From: Algoriphagus terrigena DSM 22685
GTDB taxonomy: Bacteria; Bacteroidota; Bacteroidia; Cytophagales; Cyclobacteriaceae
DNA: 64,000 bases
Assembly (NCBI RefSeq): GCF_000429445.1
Contig: NZ_KE386904.1
Span: forward strand, 248,001-312,000
Reading direction: 5' to 3'
In this document: positions 24,652 through 34,339 of the stretch, one piece after another
Position numbering within the stretch: position 1 is the stretch's first letter
Layout of the letters: the number at the start of each line of letters is the position of its first letter
Notes under the pieces: generated by a model
Told to the model about the DNA's origin: nothing
The model's input: only the letters and a program-made list of their open reading frames with translations
Database searches by the model: none
Made by a program: the position numbers and the translations under genes

Positions 24652-27338
24652 TAGTTCGATGTTGCTAAAGTTGGAGCTGGAGAATAAGCCAAATTTGGGG
24701 AGAGCAGGCGCTCAGCTTGCTGAAGCGTGATTCCTTTTCGCTCTGCGTAGCTTTCGACTTGATCCACTCCGATTTTCCCTAAGCCAAAATATTTACTTTC
24801 CGGATTGCCAAAATAGAACCCAGAAACCGAGCTCGTTGGATACATCGCAAAACTAGAAGTCAGCGTGATTCCGACAGATTTTTCCAAGTCAAGCAAGCGG
24901 TCGATCGTCATCTTCTCAGAGTGCTCCGGACAAGCCGGATAGCCTGGCGCAGGACGAATTCCCGGATATTCCTCGCGGATCAAAGAGTCATTGTCCAGAC
25001 TTTCCTCCGTCGAATAACCCCAATAGTTCTTTCGGACTTCCTCATGGATATATTCCGCTGCAGCTTCGGCCAATCGATCAGCCAATGCCTTGAACATGAT
25101 GTCGTTGTAGTCGTCACCGGCAGCCTGGAACTCCGCCAACTTGGTCTCCATTCCCAACCCCGAAGTCACGGCAAAGCAACCCATGTAGTCGGTTTTATCC
25201 GGATGTAGATAATCAGCCAGTGAGCGGTTTGGCACGCCCTTTCCTTTTTTGCCCTGCTGGCGCAAAAAGTGGAAGGATGCGATTTGCTCCCCGTTTGGCG
25301 CAAAGACCGCGGCGTCGTCGTCCGTTCTCTGCACAGGATATAGGCCAAAAACGGCATTTGCAGAAAGCCATTTTTCCGAAATCATGCGATCCAGCATCTC
25401 CTGTGCATCTGCAAAAAGCTTTTTCGCTTCATGGCCAACTGTCGGATCTTCGAGGATTTTTGGATATTTCCCACTCAGCATCCAAGTACTGAAGAAGGGA
25501 GTCCAGTCGATATACTTTCGCACGACAGTCAGATCCAGATCCTTCAAGACAGTCTTTCCGAGCGCTTTTGGTATCACGGGTTCATAAGAACTCCAGTCAA
25601 TCTCCACCGGATTGGCCTTCGCCTCCTCGTAGCTGACCAGTTGCTTCAACGACTGCTTCGCCTCGTGCTCTACGCGTAATTGACGGTAAGTTTCCTTCAG
25701 TTGAAGCCGATAGCTTTCTTTGGTTTCCTCAGAGATTGCTTCGCCCGCTATCGGAACCGACTTACTCGCGTCCGTCACATGTACGACCGTGCCGGAGTAC
25801 ACCGGATCAATCTTCACGGCAGTGTGAATTCGCGAGGTGGTAGCGCCACCGATCAGCAAAGGGATCTTGATGCCCTGTCGCTCCATCTCGGAAGCGACGT
25901 TGACCATTTCGTCCAGAGACGGCGTGATCAAGCCACTCAGCCCGATGATGTCCACGTTATTTTTGACAGCTTCGTCGATGATCTTTTGAGCATCCACCAT
26001 CACTCCCAGATCGATGATCAGGTAGCTGTTGCAAGCCAAAACAACCCCGACAATGTTTTTTCCAATGTCGTGTACGTCTCCTTTCACAGTCGCAAGGAGG
26101 ATTTTCTTCAAGGTCGTCACCTGCCCTTCTTCTGGTAAAGGCATAAATGGCTCCAGATAGGCCACCGCTTTTTTCATTACGCGGGCGGATTTCACGACCT
26201 GCGGAAGAAACATTTTCCCTTCTCCAAACAGGTCTCCCACCACGTTCATCCCGTCCATCAGCGGGCCTTCGATCACCTTCAGCGGATTGCTGAGTTCGAG
26301 GCGAGCGGCTTCGGTGTCTTCGACAATGAAGTCCAGGATCCCCTTGACCAAGGCATGCTCGATCCGCTTGGCTACAGGATCTGTTCTCCACGCTTCGTTG
26401 ACCACTTCCTTCTTTCCGGCGGCTTTTACCGTTTCTGCAAAATCCAACAGTCGCTCCGTGGCGTCATCTCGCCGATCAAAAAGCACATCTTCGACTCGCT
26501 CCAGGAGATCCTTTGGAATGTCATCGTACACTTCCAACATCGTGGGGTTAACGATGCCCATGTCCATGCCGTGATGGATGGCATGGTAAAGGAACGCCGC
26601 ATGCATGGCCTCTCTCATTCGATCATTTCCACGAAATGAAAAGGACATATTGCTGACTCCCCCACTGACTTTCGCTCCGGGAAGGTTCTCTTTGATCCAC
26701 TTGGTACCGTTGAAAAAGTCCAGCGCATTCTTGCGGTGCTCTTCCATACCGGTTGCAACCGGGAAGATATTCGGGTCGAAGATGATGTCTTGGGGATTGA
26801 ATTTGACCTGATCGACGAGGATTCGATAGCTTCGTTCGCAGATCTCCACTCTCCGATCATAGGTATCGGCCTGTCCTTTTTCGTCAAACGCCATCACGAC
26901 GACCGCCGCTCCGAATTTCTTGACGGTTTTGGCTTGCTGGATAAATTCCGCTTCGCCGTTTTTGAGAGAAATCGAGTTCACGATTCCCTTCCCCTGCACA
27001 CACTTCAAACCTGCCAGGATAATGCTCCACTTGGAGCTGTCGATCATGATCGGGATTCGGCTGATTTCCGGTTCGGACGCGATAAGATTCAAGAACTTGA
27101 CCATCGCAAACTCTCCATCCAGCATTCCTTCGTCCATGCACACATCCAACACCTGCGCACCACCACGCACCTGATCCAGGGCGATTTCGAGGGCGTCATC
27201 GTATTGACCGTTGAGAATCAAACGGGCAAATTTCTTCGAACCCGTGATGTTGGTCCGCTCTCCGATGTTGACAAAATTGATATTGGGGGTGAAAATCAAA
27301 GGCTCTAAGCCCGAGAGTTTCATGTAGTTTTTAAACAT
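24651..27338 (-). CDS. metH: Methionine synthase, folate/B12/activation part (split MetH)
   Basis: An 895-residue protein that corresponds to residues about 350-1227 of one-piece MetH. Order of domains: pterin-binding barrel (NFVNIGERTNITGS at about 23-36), B12 cap helices, cobalamin-binding Rossmann domain with GDVHDIGKNIV (lower-ligand H423), and the C-terminal activation domain (about 560-885; ending region has RPAPGYPACPEHSE and FAMYPTSSVSGFYFG). It transfers methyl from methyl-THF through cobalamin to homocysteine bound by the separate N-terminal protein. Its ATG overlaps the upstream stop by 8 bp and has a strong GAGGAGGAGG SD. There is no sign of decay. Confidence 0.96.
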   Translation of the reverse strand: MFKNYMKLSGLEPLIFTPNINFVNIGERTNITGSKKFARLILNGQYDDALEIALDQVRGGAQVLDVCMDEGMLDGEFAMVKFLNLIASEPEISRIPIMIDSSKWSIILAGLKCVQGKGIVNSISLKNGEAEFIQQAKTVKKFGAAVVVMAFDEKGQADTYDRRVEICERSYRILVDQVKFNPQDIIFDPNIFPVATGMEEHRKNALDFFNGTKWIKENLPGAKVSGGVSNMSFSFRGNDRMREAMHAAFLYHAIHHGMDMGIVNPTMLEVYDDIPKDLLERVEDVLFDRRDDATERLLDFAETVKAAGKKEVVNEAWRTDPVAKRIEHALVKGILDFIVEDTEAARLELSNPLKVIEGPLMDGMNVVGDLFGEGKMFLPQVVKSARVMKKAVAYLEPFMPLPEEGQVTTLKKILLATVKGDVHDIGKNIVGVVLACNSYLIIDLGVMVDAQKIIDEAVKNNVDIIGLSGLITPSLDEMVNVASEMERQGIKIPLLIGGATTSRIHTAVKIDPVYSGTVVHVTDASKSVPIAGEAISEETKESYRLQLKETYRQLRVEHEAKQSLKQLVSYEEAKANPVEIDWSSYEPVIPKALGKTVLKDLDLTVVRKYIDWTPFFSTWMLSGKYPKILEDPTVGHEAKKLFADAQEMLDRMISEKWLSANAVFGLYPVQRTDDDAAVFAPNGEQIASFHFLRQQGKKGKGVPNRSLADYLHPDKTDYMGCFAVTSGLGMETKLAEFQAAGDDYNDIMFKALADRLAEAAAEYIHEEVRKNYWGYSTEESLDNDSLIREEYPGIRPAPGYPACPEHSEKMTIDRLLDLEKSVGITLTSSFAMYPTSSVSGFYFGNPESKYFGLGKIGVDQVESYAERKGITLQQAERLLSPNLAYSPAPTLATSN

Positions 27339-28386
27339 TGCTTTCCTCCTCCTCAGTTACTTCCTCGATTACTCTTGGCTTATATTCAGCGGCCATCTTG
27401 GCCAATGCCGAAATGTGATCCGGCGTGGTACCACAGCATCCGCCGAGGATATTCAGCATTCCTTCTTTCAAAAAGTCCCTCACCTGATCCGCCATTTCGT
27501 TGGCTCCCTGATCATACAGTCCAAATTCGTTTGGCAGGCCTGCATTTGGGTAAGCTGAAACATAGAAAGGCGCATTTTGGGCAAGCACCTTCAGATAAGG
27601 CCGAAGTTCTTTGGCCCCCAAAGCGCAGTTTAATCCCACGGAAAGCAAAGGAACATGCGAGACAGAGATCAGAAACGCCTCGGTCGTCTGACCGGACAGC
27701 GTGCGGCCTGAAGCATCCGTAATCGTACCGGAAATCATGATCGGAATCCCGCCATCTTTTGGGTCAAGCGGAATGTTTCTTTCCTCGTACACATCCTGAA
27801 TCGCGTACAATGCGGCTTTGGCATTCAACGTATCGAAGATAGTCTCCACCAGGATGATGTCCGATCCACCGTCGAGCAAGCCTCTCACCTGCTCAGCGTA
27901 GGCCTCGGCCAGCTGGTCAAAAGTAATCGCGCGATAGCCGGGGTCGTTGACATCCGGAGAAAGTGAGGCCGTTCTGTTTGTTGGCCCTACAGCGCCTGCC
28001 ACGAAGCGGGGTTTATGGGGTTCCTTGGCAGTGAATTCGACAGCAATCTCACGGGCGATCTTCGTTGACTCAAAATTTATAGCGTATGCCAAATGGGAAA
28101 GCTCATAGTCCGCCTGCGCGATTGTCGTACCGGAAAAGGTATTGGTTTCGATAATATCGGCACCAGCTTCCAGGTATTCCTTATGAATCTGACGGATGAT
28201 ATCCGGCCGACTCAGCGAAAGCAGGTCATTGTTGCCTTTGAGTGATTTGGGATGACTCTTAAGCTCCGGGGTACGAAAGTCCTCTTCAGTCAGGGTATAT
28301 CTTTGGATCATGGTCCCCATGGCTCCGTCTAGGATCAAAATCCGGTTCTGAATTGCCTGGAGCAGGGTTTCCGTTCTGTTTTGCAT
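27331..28386 (-). CDS. metH: Methionine synthase homocysteine S-methyltransferase part (split MetH)
   Basis: A 351-residue homocysteine-binding barrel corresponding to the N-terminal domain of MetH. The three zinc-ligand cysteines are visible in GLNCALGAKE and in GGCCGTTPDHI. The N-terminus has ILDGAMGTMIQRY. It ends with an acidic tail whose codons form the SD of the next gene. Together the two proteins make up about 1246 residues, the size of one MetH (1227 in E. coli), so activity probably needs both. It is the first gene behind the SAM riboswitch. The split appears natural because each half has its own start, stop and ribosome-binding site. Confidence 0.95.
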   Translation of the reverse strand: MQNRTETLLQAIQNRILILDGAMGTMIQRYTLTEEDFRTPELKSHPKSLKGNNDLLSLSRPDIIRQIHKEYLEAGADIIETNTFSGTTIAQADYELSHLAYAINFESTKIAREIAVEFTAKEPHKPRFVAGAVGPTNRTASLSPDVNDPGYRAITFDQLAEAYAEQVRGLLDGGSDIILVETIFDTLNAKAALYAIQDVYEERNIPLDPKDGGIPIMISGTITDASGRTLSGQTTEAFLISVSHVPLLSVGLNCALGAKELRPYLKVLAQNAPFYVSAYPNAGLPNEFGLYDQGANEMADQVRDFLKEGMLNILGGCCGTTPDHISALAKMAAEYKPRVIEEVTEEEESNV

Positions 28387-28451
28387 CGTGATGTAGTTAA
28401 TTCAAAAAAGCCAATCGAGCAAAACACGGAGAAAAGTACAGGTACTTGTCC

Positions 28452-28550
28452 GCTCATCTGTTTCCGGCATCTCCGGAATTGGGAGTTAGCACCTTGGTTA
28501 CAGGTTGCTAAGACGTCGCAGGGCCCTTCCCTCGGTCTTTCTCGATAAGC
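28452..28550 (-). promoter_or_regulatory. SAM-I (S-box) riboswitch
   Basis: Read on the minus strand, P1 pairs GCTTATC (28550-28544) with GATGAGC (28458-28452). The conserved core follows: GAGAAAGACCGAGGGA, a GGGCCC-type junction, CTTAGCAACC and AAGGTGCTAA, then P4 CCGG..CCGG. These are hallmarks of the SAM-I class, which turns off methionine genes when SAM is high. It is 66-164 nt upstream of metH1. Downstream, AAGTAC-ct-GTACTTTT (about 28430-28446) could serve as a switch hairpin. A -7 element lies 5 nt upstream. Confidence 0.93.
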
Positions 28551-28554
28551 TTAG

Positions 28555-28562
28555 CAAAGGTA
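28555..28562 (-). promoter_or_regulatory. Putative -7 element (TACCTTTG) of the SAM-riboswitch operon
   Basis: Exact TAnnTTTG on the minus strand, ending 5 nt before the first paired base of the riboswitch, just where a promoter for the leader should be. Confidence 0.65.
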
Positions 28563-28640
28563 ACAGCATTTCGCTAAAAATGATGTAGGTATAATTCAAT
28601 TCCTTGTTTTTTGACAGCAGAATTATTCAAATTCAGGAAA

Positions 28641-29957
28641 TCAGGGACGAACGCCCACGCTAAAACCAATCATCGGCGCCGACAGAAACTCCGCCATACC
28701 AAGGTCTCCGAGGCGGTAATTCCCCAAGGCAAGTTCATACCCCGCTGAAGCACTTACTACCAAGTCAAAAAGCTTCCTGTTAGTCATCGGAATTCCATAT
28801 TCAACCATGATCTCTGGCTTAGCCATCATTCCCGAGCTTTTCAGATATCCATCAAAATAGCGCTGTTCAAAAAGCTCCGGAAAATTCGGCTTTTCGTTCT
28901 GACTCAGGGTGTATCGGATGTTGCCATACCCAATTCCTCCCATCGCTCCGACTGCGAAGTTTTTGAACTGAAAAAACTTCATCCCGCCGTTGGCATAGAC
29001 CCTAAGGCTGTTTAGAGATTGGTTTTGATAATTGCTCGCAGGGCCTTCCATGGCGGAATTGAACACGTCGACTCCGTACAACAGCCCTTCGGTCTCACCC
29101 AACACTCTCAAACCCCAGTTGGAAGGAGTTCCCGGCAAGGGCTGATAGCCCTGCTTCATCAATTCGTTGTTGAATTTCTCGGGCTTGGTGAAATGAAAGC
29201 CTTTGAAAAACGACACGCCGATCGAGGCATCTTTGTAGAAGAAATTCCTGTCCGGAAGCGAAATCCCCGCTCCGACCCGGACAAATGCGCCCGATTGGGT
29301 ATTGTCAAACGAATAGCCGTTCATCTCCCATTTTCCTTCAAAAGGGCTAAAAGAGTAGCCAACCTTTGCCAAAACCTGAACGGCTTCTTTTCTCCCAGGC
29401 AGATCGAAATCATAGCTGAGCTGAAAGCCGATTTCGGTCAGAAAGTCCCCAAAATACTGGGTTCCTTTTTGGATATTGTTTTCCCTTAAGATGAATCCCT
29501 CCTGAGGTTTTTGAAGAAAATCAGCCAGGTTGGAATTTCCTTGAGCAGGCAGCATCTCGAAGTTCAAGTACCCGACGCCGATCGACATGTAGTGAATCAG
29601 CTGGAATCTCCCCTCTTCGGTCAACGAATACCCGACGTTTACAAGCGCTCTGGAAGTACGATACCGAATCTCAAACTCATCCAATTCGCTGACTTTACTT
29701 TGATGCTGCGAAAGCTCAAGACCCAAAATAAAGTCATTGATTCTGGCCTGATAACCAAGGCCGTAGGTTCGATATCTGTTCCGCAGAGGTGACAATCCCC
29801 GATCTGCCAGCATTTCATTAAACTCCCTAAGTTTGGCGCCCGAGACTCCCGTAAAGGCATAAAATGACGAACGCTTGTTGACCAGTTTTTGTGCCTGCAG
29901 GAAATTCGGAAGAGATAAAAGAAAAAGGAAAAGCAAAAACCTTCGTAGAAGAGTCAT
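28641..29957 (-). CDS. Outer-membrane beta-barrel-like protein with internal duplication
   Basis: A 438-residue exported protein: signal peptide to about residue 22 (NFLQAQ), then alternating amphipathic strands typical of a porin-like barrel. I see a two-fold repeat: EFNEMLADRGLSPL (about residue 46) has a counterpart KFNNELMKQGYQPL (about 261), followed by matching glycine/aromatic-rich strands in both halves, each about 215 residues long. No named family was recognised. It lies between the met operon and the large sensor kinase, with its own -7 element at 30003-30010. Confidence 0.7.
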   Translation of the reverse strand: MTLLRRFLLFLFLLSLPNFLQAQKLVNKRSSFYAFTGVSGAKLREFNEMLADRGLSPLRNRYRTYGLGYQARINDFILGLELSQHQSKVSELDEFEIRYRTSRALVNVGYSLTEEGRFQLIHYMSIGVGYLNFEMLPAQGNSNLADFLQKPQEGFILRENNIQKGTQYFGDFLTEIGFQLSYDFDLPGRKEAVQVLAKVGYSFSPFEGKWEMNGYSFDNTQSGAFVRVGAGISLPDRNFFYKDASIGVSFFKGFHFTKPEKFNNELMKQGYQPLPGTPSNWGLRVLGETEGLLYGVDVFNSAMEGPASNYQNQSLNSLRVYANGGMKFFQFKNFAVGAMGGIGYGNIRYTLSQNEKPNFPELFEQRYFDGYLKSSGMMAKPEIMVEYGIPMTNRKLFDLVVSASAGYELALGNYRLGDLGMAEFLSAPMIGFSVGVRP

Positions 29958-30002
29958 GAAATCAGGTTTGTGAAGAGGCTGATAAGTTTAGCTGCCTCTA
30001 GG

Positions 30003-30010
30003 CAAAATTA
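30003..30010 (-). promoter_or_regulatory. Putative -7 element (TAATTTTG) for the duplicated barrel gene
   Basis: Exact TAnnTTTG on the minus strand, 46 nt upstream of the start at 29957. A CAA (minus TTG) sits at 30026-30028, at a shorter than usual spacing. Confidence 0.4.
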
Positions 30011-30025
30011 GTGCTAAACGCCCAC

Positions 30026-33000
30026 TCAATCCCGATCTTTTGGGTTGAGATGCTTTAAAATTTTATCAAAAAGTAGCTCGGGGGTGAATGGCTTCGGCAC
30101 AAAATCGTCCATTCCGCTGGCTTTCATCTCCTCTTTGACTTCATGCAAAGAAGCCGCGGTCAGCGCCAAAATCGGAATATTCTGCTTTTTGGGATCCGCA
30201 TGACTGCGAATCGCAGTAGCCACCGCAAATCCATCCAGCTCGGGCATCTGGAGATCCAGCAGCACCAGGTCAAAAGTCCCCAAATTAAATTGATCCAGCG
30301 CCTCCCGCCCGTCCGAGGCGATGATCAGATTTTTGACATTCCACTTGGTGAGGAATTTTCGGATCAAAATCTGATTGACCACGTTGTCTTCCGCCACCAA
30401 GATGGATGCATGTTCAAGAGATCTTTGATGGGAAATGAGCGCCGCCCGCTCTGCCTCCAGCTTTCGCAAATCGATAAATTCGAACGGAATGGTAAATTCA
30501 AAGAGGCTTCCTCCGCCCTTGCGCGGTTGCACCTCGATATCTCCGCCAAAAAGCTCCACCAAGCGCTTGACGATCGCCAAGCCCAGGCCGGTGCCCCCAT
30601 ATTTTCGGCTGGTGGATGAAGATGCCTGCGTAAAAGCTTCGAAGATCGCTTTTCGCTTTCCTTCCGGAATCCCGATACCGGTATCTTCGAAAACAAAACG
30701 GATGTCGGTCTGATTGTCCTGCGAAAACTCCCTTGAGATCGAGATCCTCACAAAGCCTTTGTCTGTAAACTTGATGGCATTAGACACCAGATTATTGACA
30801 ATCTGACCAATCCGAAGCGAATCCCCTATCAGAGTCTGTGGGATGGCCTCGTCGATTTCACAGGTGACTTTGAGCGATTTTTCATTGGCCTGATAGCTGT
30901 GGGCGTGCACGATCCTGTGGACGACATTTCTCAGATCAAAGGGAGCCTGCTCCAATTCGACTTTTCCAGAATCGATCTTGTTGTAATCGAGAATGTCATT
31001 GATCAAGGCCATCAGGTTTTCGGCCGAAAACTGGAGGGTTTTGAGGTTTTCCAGCTGGTCGGGCCGCGGGCTTTCCTCCATGAGGAAATGTGCCAGACCA
31101 ATCACGGCATTCATCGGCGTTCTTATCTCGTGGCTCATCACGGAGAGAAACTGTGACTTGATCTGGGATGCCTGCTCTGCTTTTTCTTTTGCAAGCAAGA
31201 GTTCGCGCTGCGTTTCTTTGAGCTTGGTAATGTCCCGTGCTACTCCGGTGTAGTAGCGATGGATTCCGTTTTTGTCTTCGATCAGCTTCCCATTGGAATT
31301 AAAGACTCGATACTCGCCATTTTTGTGCCGGAGTCGAAACTCCAAGAACTGATTATGTGCCAAAAAGTCTTTGGTCTCGTCGAGCAAAACCTGAAAGATG
31401 CCCAAATCATCCGGATTCAAGAAGTCGAAAATGCTGCGTCCGATGACCTCCACTGAGTCATATCCCAGGAATTGGTTCACATTGGGCGAGACATAATGGA
31501 GCAGAAACGTCTCCGTCAGGGAAAAAATGATCTCGGTAGATTCCTCCACCAGTCTGCGGTATTTCTCTTCAGACTGCTGCAAGTCAAGCTTCGTCTGAAA
31601 TTCGTCATGTACGTCCCTGACTATACTGAGGGCATATTTGGCCTCACCTCCGATGACAATCGGCCGGATCGTGCGATGGTAGTGACGTCCCTTCAGGACA
31701 AATTCCGTCTCCACGATCTCCAATTCCTGAAAAACAGTATCCAGTATTTTACTGATCTCTTTATAGGGGGTGAGCTGCATTTCCTCCAGCTTTTTCCCCT
31801 CAAAATCTTCCCGGGTCAGTCCCCATTTCTCAAAATTAGTCCCCTCGGCAACGATGTACGTTCGATCCGAGTCAATGAGGAAAATATTCGCATCAGGGAT
31901 ATTGGCTGCCAACACCCGATATTGACTGTCCCGCTGACTTTGGATGGCTTCGAGATTCTTTCTGTCCGAGATGTCCTGAAAAAGTCCCTCATGCAGGATG
32001 ATCTTGCCCGAATCGGCGACCACGTCGCGAGTCCGGTCTTCTACCCATATGAATTCCCCAGATGTATTTTTGATCCGATATTCTCCGGAAAAAGACGGGA
32101 CACCCTCCGCTCCTTTTGCCATGGTAGATTTAGCGCGGATTCGCTCCGCATCCTCAGGATGCAGCAAATCCAAAAACGAAACCTGATTAGCAGTCAAATG
32201 CGCTGCGTCATATCCGAATCTCTTGATATTCTCGGAGATGAAATGGATCTTATAAGACTCCTCGGGGTCAACTCTGAAAAGCACCGCAGGGCTGTTTTCT
32301 ACGATTATGTGGGCGTTTTTTGCAATCTGTTCTGCCTTATATTTTTCTTCCAGCCCTCTTAATATCACAGAGTACCCCACCTTCTCTTTCCCTTCTGCGT
32401 GGATCGCCTGGATCGAAACTTCAAACGGAGCACTTCCTTTTGATTGGGTCTCAAGCTGACGTTCGGACTTCCAGACCTCCCCGACTTTTAGGTTAGAAGA
32501 GATCTGGGCGAGACTCTCCCCTTTGTCCCACTCGATCTGCACCAATTCGGTGAAATGTCCCTCAAAGTCTCTGGTCAGATCGATACAACAGAGCTGTGCA
32601 GCCGCGTCGTTTTGATAAATAACTTCAAACTCCAAATTCGTCACCAAAATCGGATCGCTCACTTGCGCCAAAATCTGAGACTGCAACCTGAGATAGCTGT
32701 CAGAGGCACGCTTGTGGGATATGTCCGTACAAAATCCATATACCTCAAGCCCCTGGGTCAGAAATTCCCGCTTGCCTTCAATTTCATAGCTGACAAATCT
32801 GATCTTACCGTTTTTGTCCGTCAGTGTAAACTCCCCCGAGGTCCGGATCAATTTATTGATCGAACGCTTGAGATCCCGGATGAATCCAGGGCGGGAGGCT
32901 TTGTCGATCTTATATATCAAAACGGAAAAGTCCTGGGTCACGGGTTTGGACCCCAAGTCAAACAGACTTGCCAGTCCGCTCGAAAAAAAGAAGCGCTTTT

Positions 33001-34339
33001 TGGGCACGCTAAGCCTCCAGGATCCCGACTTGGAAAGCAATTCGGTGTAGGCCAGTAGGTTTTCGTTCCGCTCTATCTTCTGCGTCATCTGGCTACCCAG
33101 ATAAGCCCCTGCCAGCACGTCTCCCAGTTGCCTCAGCACTTGAATCTCTTTTTCCACAAACGGAAAATCGAGTTTCTCAGACTCAAATCTCACCAAGCCA
33201 AGCAGTCTATTTCCGGAAATCATCGGGACGAGAATCCTGGAGTTGCTTAGATCCCGGATAGCGTGTTGCTCCGGCAGTTCGGTGGCAATCAGCCTCACTT
33301 TTCCTTTCTCCAAAAAGGCCTGATTTTCAAAAATCAGGTTAAGCTCCGCTTTGGAAAGCTCAAAATTCCGGTATCCTTCTTTGCCAAGGGACCAGGAAGT
33401 CAGCACTTCCAGCTGCTCGGACTCCCTGTTGAACACCAAAATCTCTGCATTTCTAGCCTGCAAAAACTCCCCAAACACCGAAATCGCCGAAAAATACTCC
33501 GCTCCAAGTTCTAACAAACTTCCATTGATCAACCGGGAAGAAATCTGTATGATCAGATTCTCGATCTCATAGCGCTTTTGGAGTGACTGCTTGGTCTGTA
33601 CATATTCGGTGACATCGCGAGAGCTAAACATAATCCCCTGAATCTCCGGATGACCCAGAAGATTTTTGGCAAAACTCTCCAGGTAGATGCGCTTGCCATT
33701 CCCGAGTTTCACCCAGAAATCAATCGCGACTTCTTCATTTGAGTCCAGAACATCCGCGAAATTCCCCTTGACGATTTCTATAATTCCAAGCGAGGAAAAT
33801 TCCCTGAAATTCTTCCCTATGATAGACGAAGGCGGATAACCCAGCTTTTCAGTAATCGAATCGCTGATAAACTTGTAATTCCCCTCCCTGTCCAAGATGG
33901 CAATCAGGTCGTGACTGTTATTGAGAATACTCTGCATGAAGCTGAGCTCATCCGTGCTTAGATCGTCCTCTTTCAGGACCGCGTCTGCCTGCTCCACTCC
34001 GCGGGCCCTTATCCGAGTACCTTTGGCAATCAGAAACCGTATATTGTAGCTGGACGGTAATTGAATGAAGAACCAATCAAAACGGACTTTGTGTCCGTCA
34101 GCTAAATAATGTGTTTTCGAAAATTTGCTTTTTGGCAAAGTCCCAGTTTGGAAATAGAGCTCCAACTCCTGGACTAATTCGGCATTGTCAAAGAAAAGCC
34201 TCCAATCATCCGCCACGGGGTAGAGATTTTCCTGAAAGAATCTGTTAAAAAAAACAATCTCCTCCCCATCCATCAGAAACATGGGTTCCTTTATCTCATT
34301 CAGAAAATCAGAAATATCAAACTGCTGGAATTGGCTCAT
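30026..34339 (-). CDS. Multi-PAS/GAF hybrid sensor histidine kinase with receiver domain
   Basis: A 1437-residue soluble-looking kinase without clear membrane helices. Order: an N-terminal PAS-like part, a PAS domain near 140-250, a GAF domain (about 265-425), several further PAS domains (to about 1050; the last one contains TEIIFSLTETFLLHYVSPNV), then HisKA with SHEIRTPMNAVIG (phosphoacceptor H1070), and HATPase with SNAIKFTD, DTGIGIPEG and GGTGLGLA. The C-terminal receiver domain has D1362 in LLDLQMPELDGF. It likely senses several cytosolic cues and passes phosphate to an unlinked Hpt/response regulator, since no output regulator is adjacent. Confidence 0.95.
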   Translation of the reverse strand: MSQFQQFDISDFLNEIKEPMFLMDGEEIVFFNRFFQENLYPVADDWRLFFDNAELVQELELYFQTGTLPKSKFSKTHYLADGHKVRFDWFFIQLPSSYNIRFLIAKGTRIRARGVEQADAVLKEDDLSTDELSFMQSILNNSHDLIAILDREGNYKFISDSITEKLGYPPSSIIGKNFREFSSLGIIEIVKGNFADVLDSNEEVAIDFWVKLGNGKRIYLESFAKNLLGHPEIQGIMFSSRDVTEYVQTKQSLQKRYEIENLIIQISSRLINGSLLELGAEYFSAISVFGEFLQARNAEILVFNRESEQLEVLTSWSLGKEGYRNFELSKAELNLIFENQAFLEKGKVRLIATELPEQHAIRDLSNSRILVPMISGNRLLGLVRFESEKLDFPFVEKEIQVLRQLGDVLAGAYLGSQMTQKIERNENLLAYTELLSKSGSWRLSVPKKRFFFSSGLASLFDLGSKPVTQDFSVLIYKIDKASRPGFIRDLKRSINKLIRTSGEFTLTDKNGKIRFVSYEIEGKREFLTQGLEVYGFCTDISHKRASDSYLRLQSQILAQVSDPILVTNLEFEVIYQNDAAAQLCCIDLTRDFEGHFTELVQIEWDKGESLAQISSNLKVGEVWKSERQLETQSKGSAPFEVSIQAIHAEGKEKVGYSVILRGLEEKYKAEQIAKNAHIIVENSPAVLFRVDPEESYKIHFISENIKRFGYDAAHLTANQVSFLDLLHPEDAERIRAKSTMAKGAEGVPSFSGEYRIKNTSGEFIWVEDRTRDVVADSGKIILHEGLFQDISDRKNLEAIQSQRDSQYRVLAANIPDANIFLIDSDRTYIVAEGTNFEKWGLTREDFEGKKLEEMQLTPYKEISKILDTVFQELEIVETEFVLKGRHYHRTIRPIVIGGEAKYALSIVRDVHDEFQTKLDLQQSEEKYRRLVEESTEIIFSLTETFLLHYVSPNVNQFLGYDSVEVIGRSIFDFLNPDDLGIFQVLLDETKDFLAHNQFLEFRLRHKNGEYRVFNSNGKLIEDKNGIHRYYTGVARDITKLKETQRELLLAKEKAEQASQIKSQFLSVMSHEIRTPMNAVIGLAHFLMEESPRPDQLENLKTLQFSAENLMALINDILDYNKIDSGKVELEQAPFDLRNVVHRIVHAHSYQANEKSLKVTCEIDEAIPQTLIGDSLRIGQIVNNLVSNAIKFTDKGFVRISISREFSQDNQTDIRFVFEDTGIGIPEGKRKAIFEAFTQASSSTSRKYGGTGLGLAIVKRLVELFGGDIEVQPRKGGGSLFEFTIPFEFIDLRKLEAERAALISHQRSLEHASILVAEDNVVNQILIRKFLTKWNVKNLIIASDGREALDQFNLGTFDLVLLDLQMPELDGFAVATAIRSHADPKKQNIPILALTAASLHEVKEEMKASGMDDFVPKPFTPELLFDKILKHLNPKDRD

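Noticed and set aside
27331..28386. metH as a pseudogene disrupted by a frameshift
   Set aside because: Both parts have their own starts, stops, ribosome-binding sites and complete motifs; the split falls between domains.
31472..32362. A 296-codon plus-strand frame opposite the PAS kinase
   Set aside because: Antisense shadow; the kinase is supported by many catalytic motifs.
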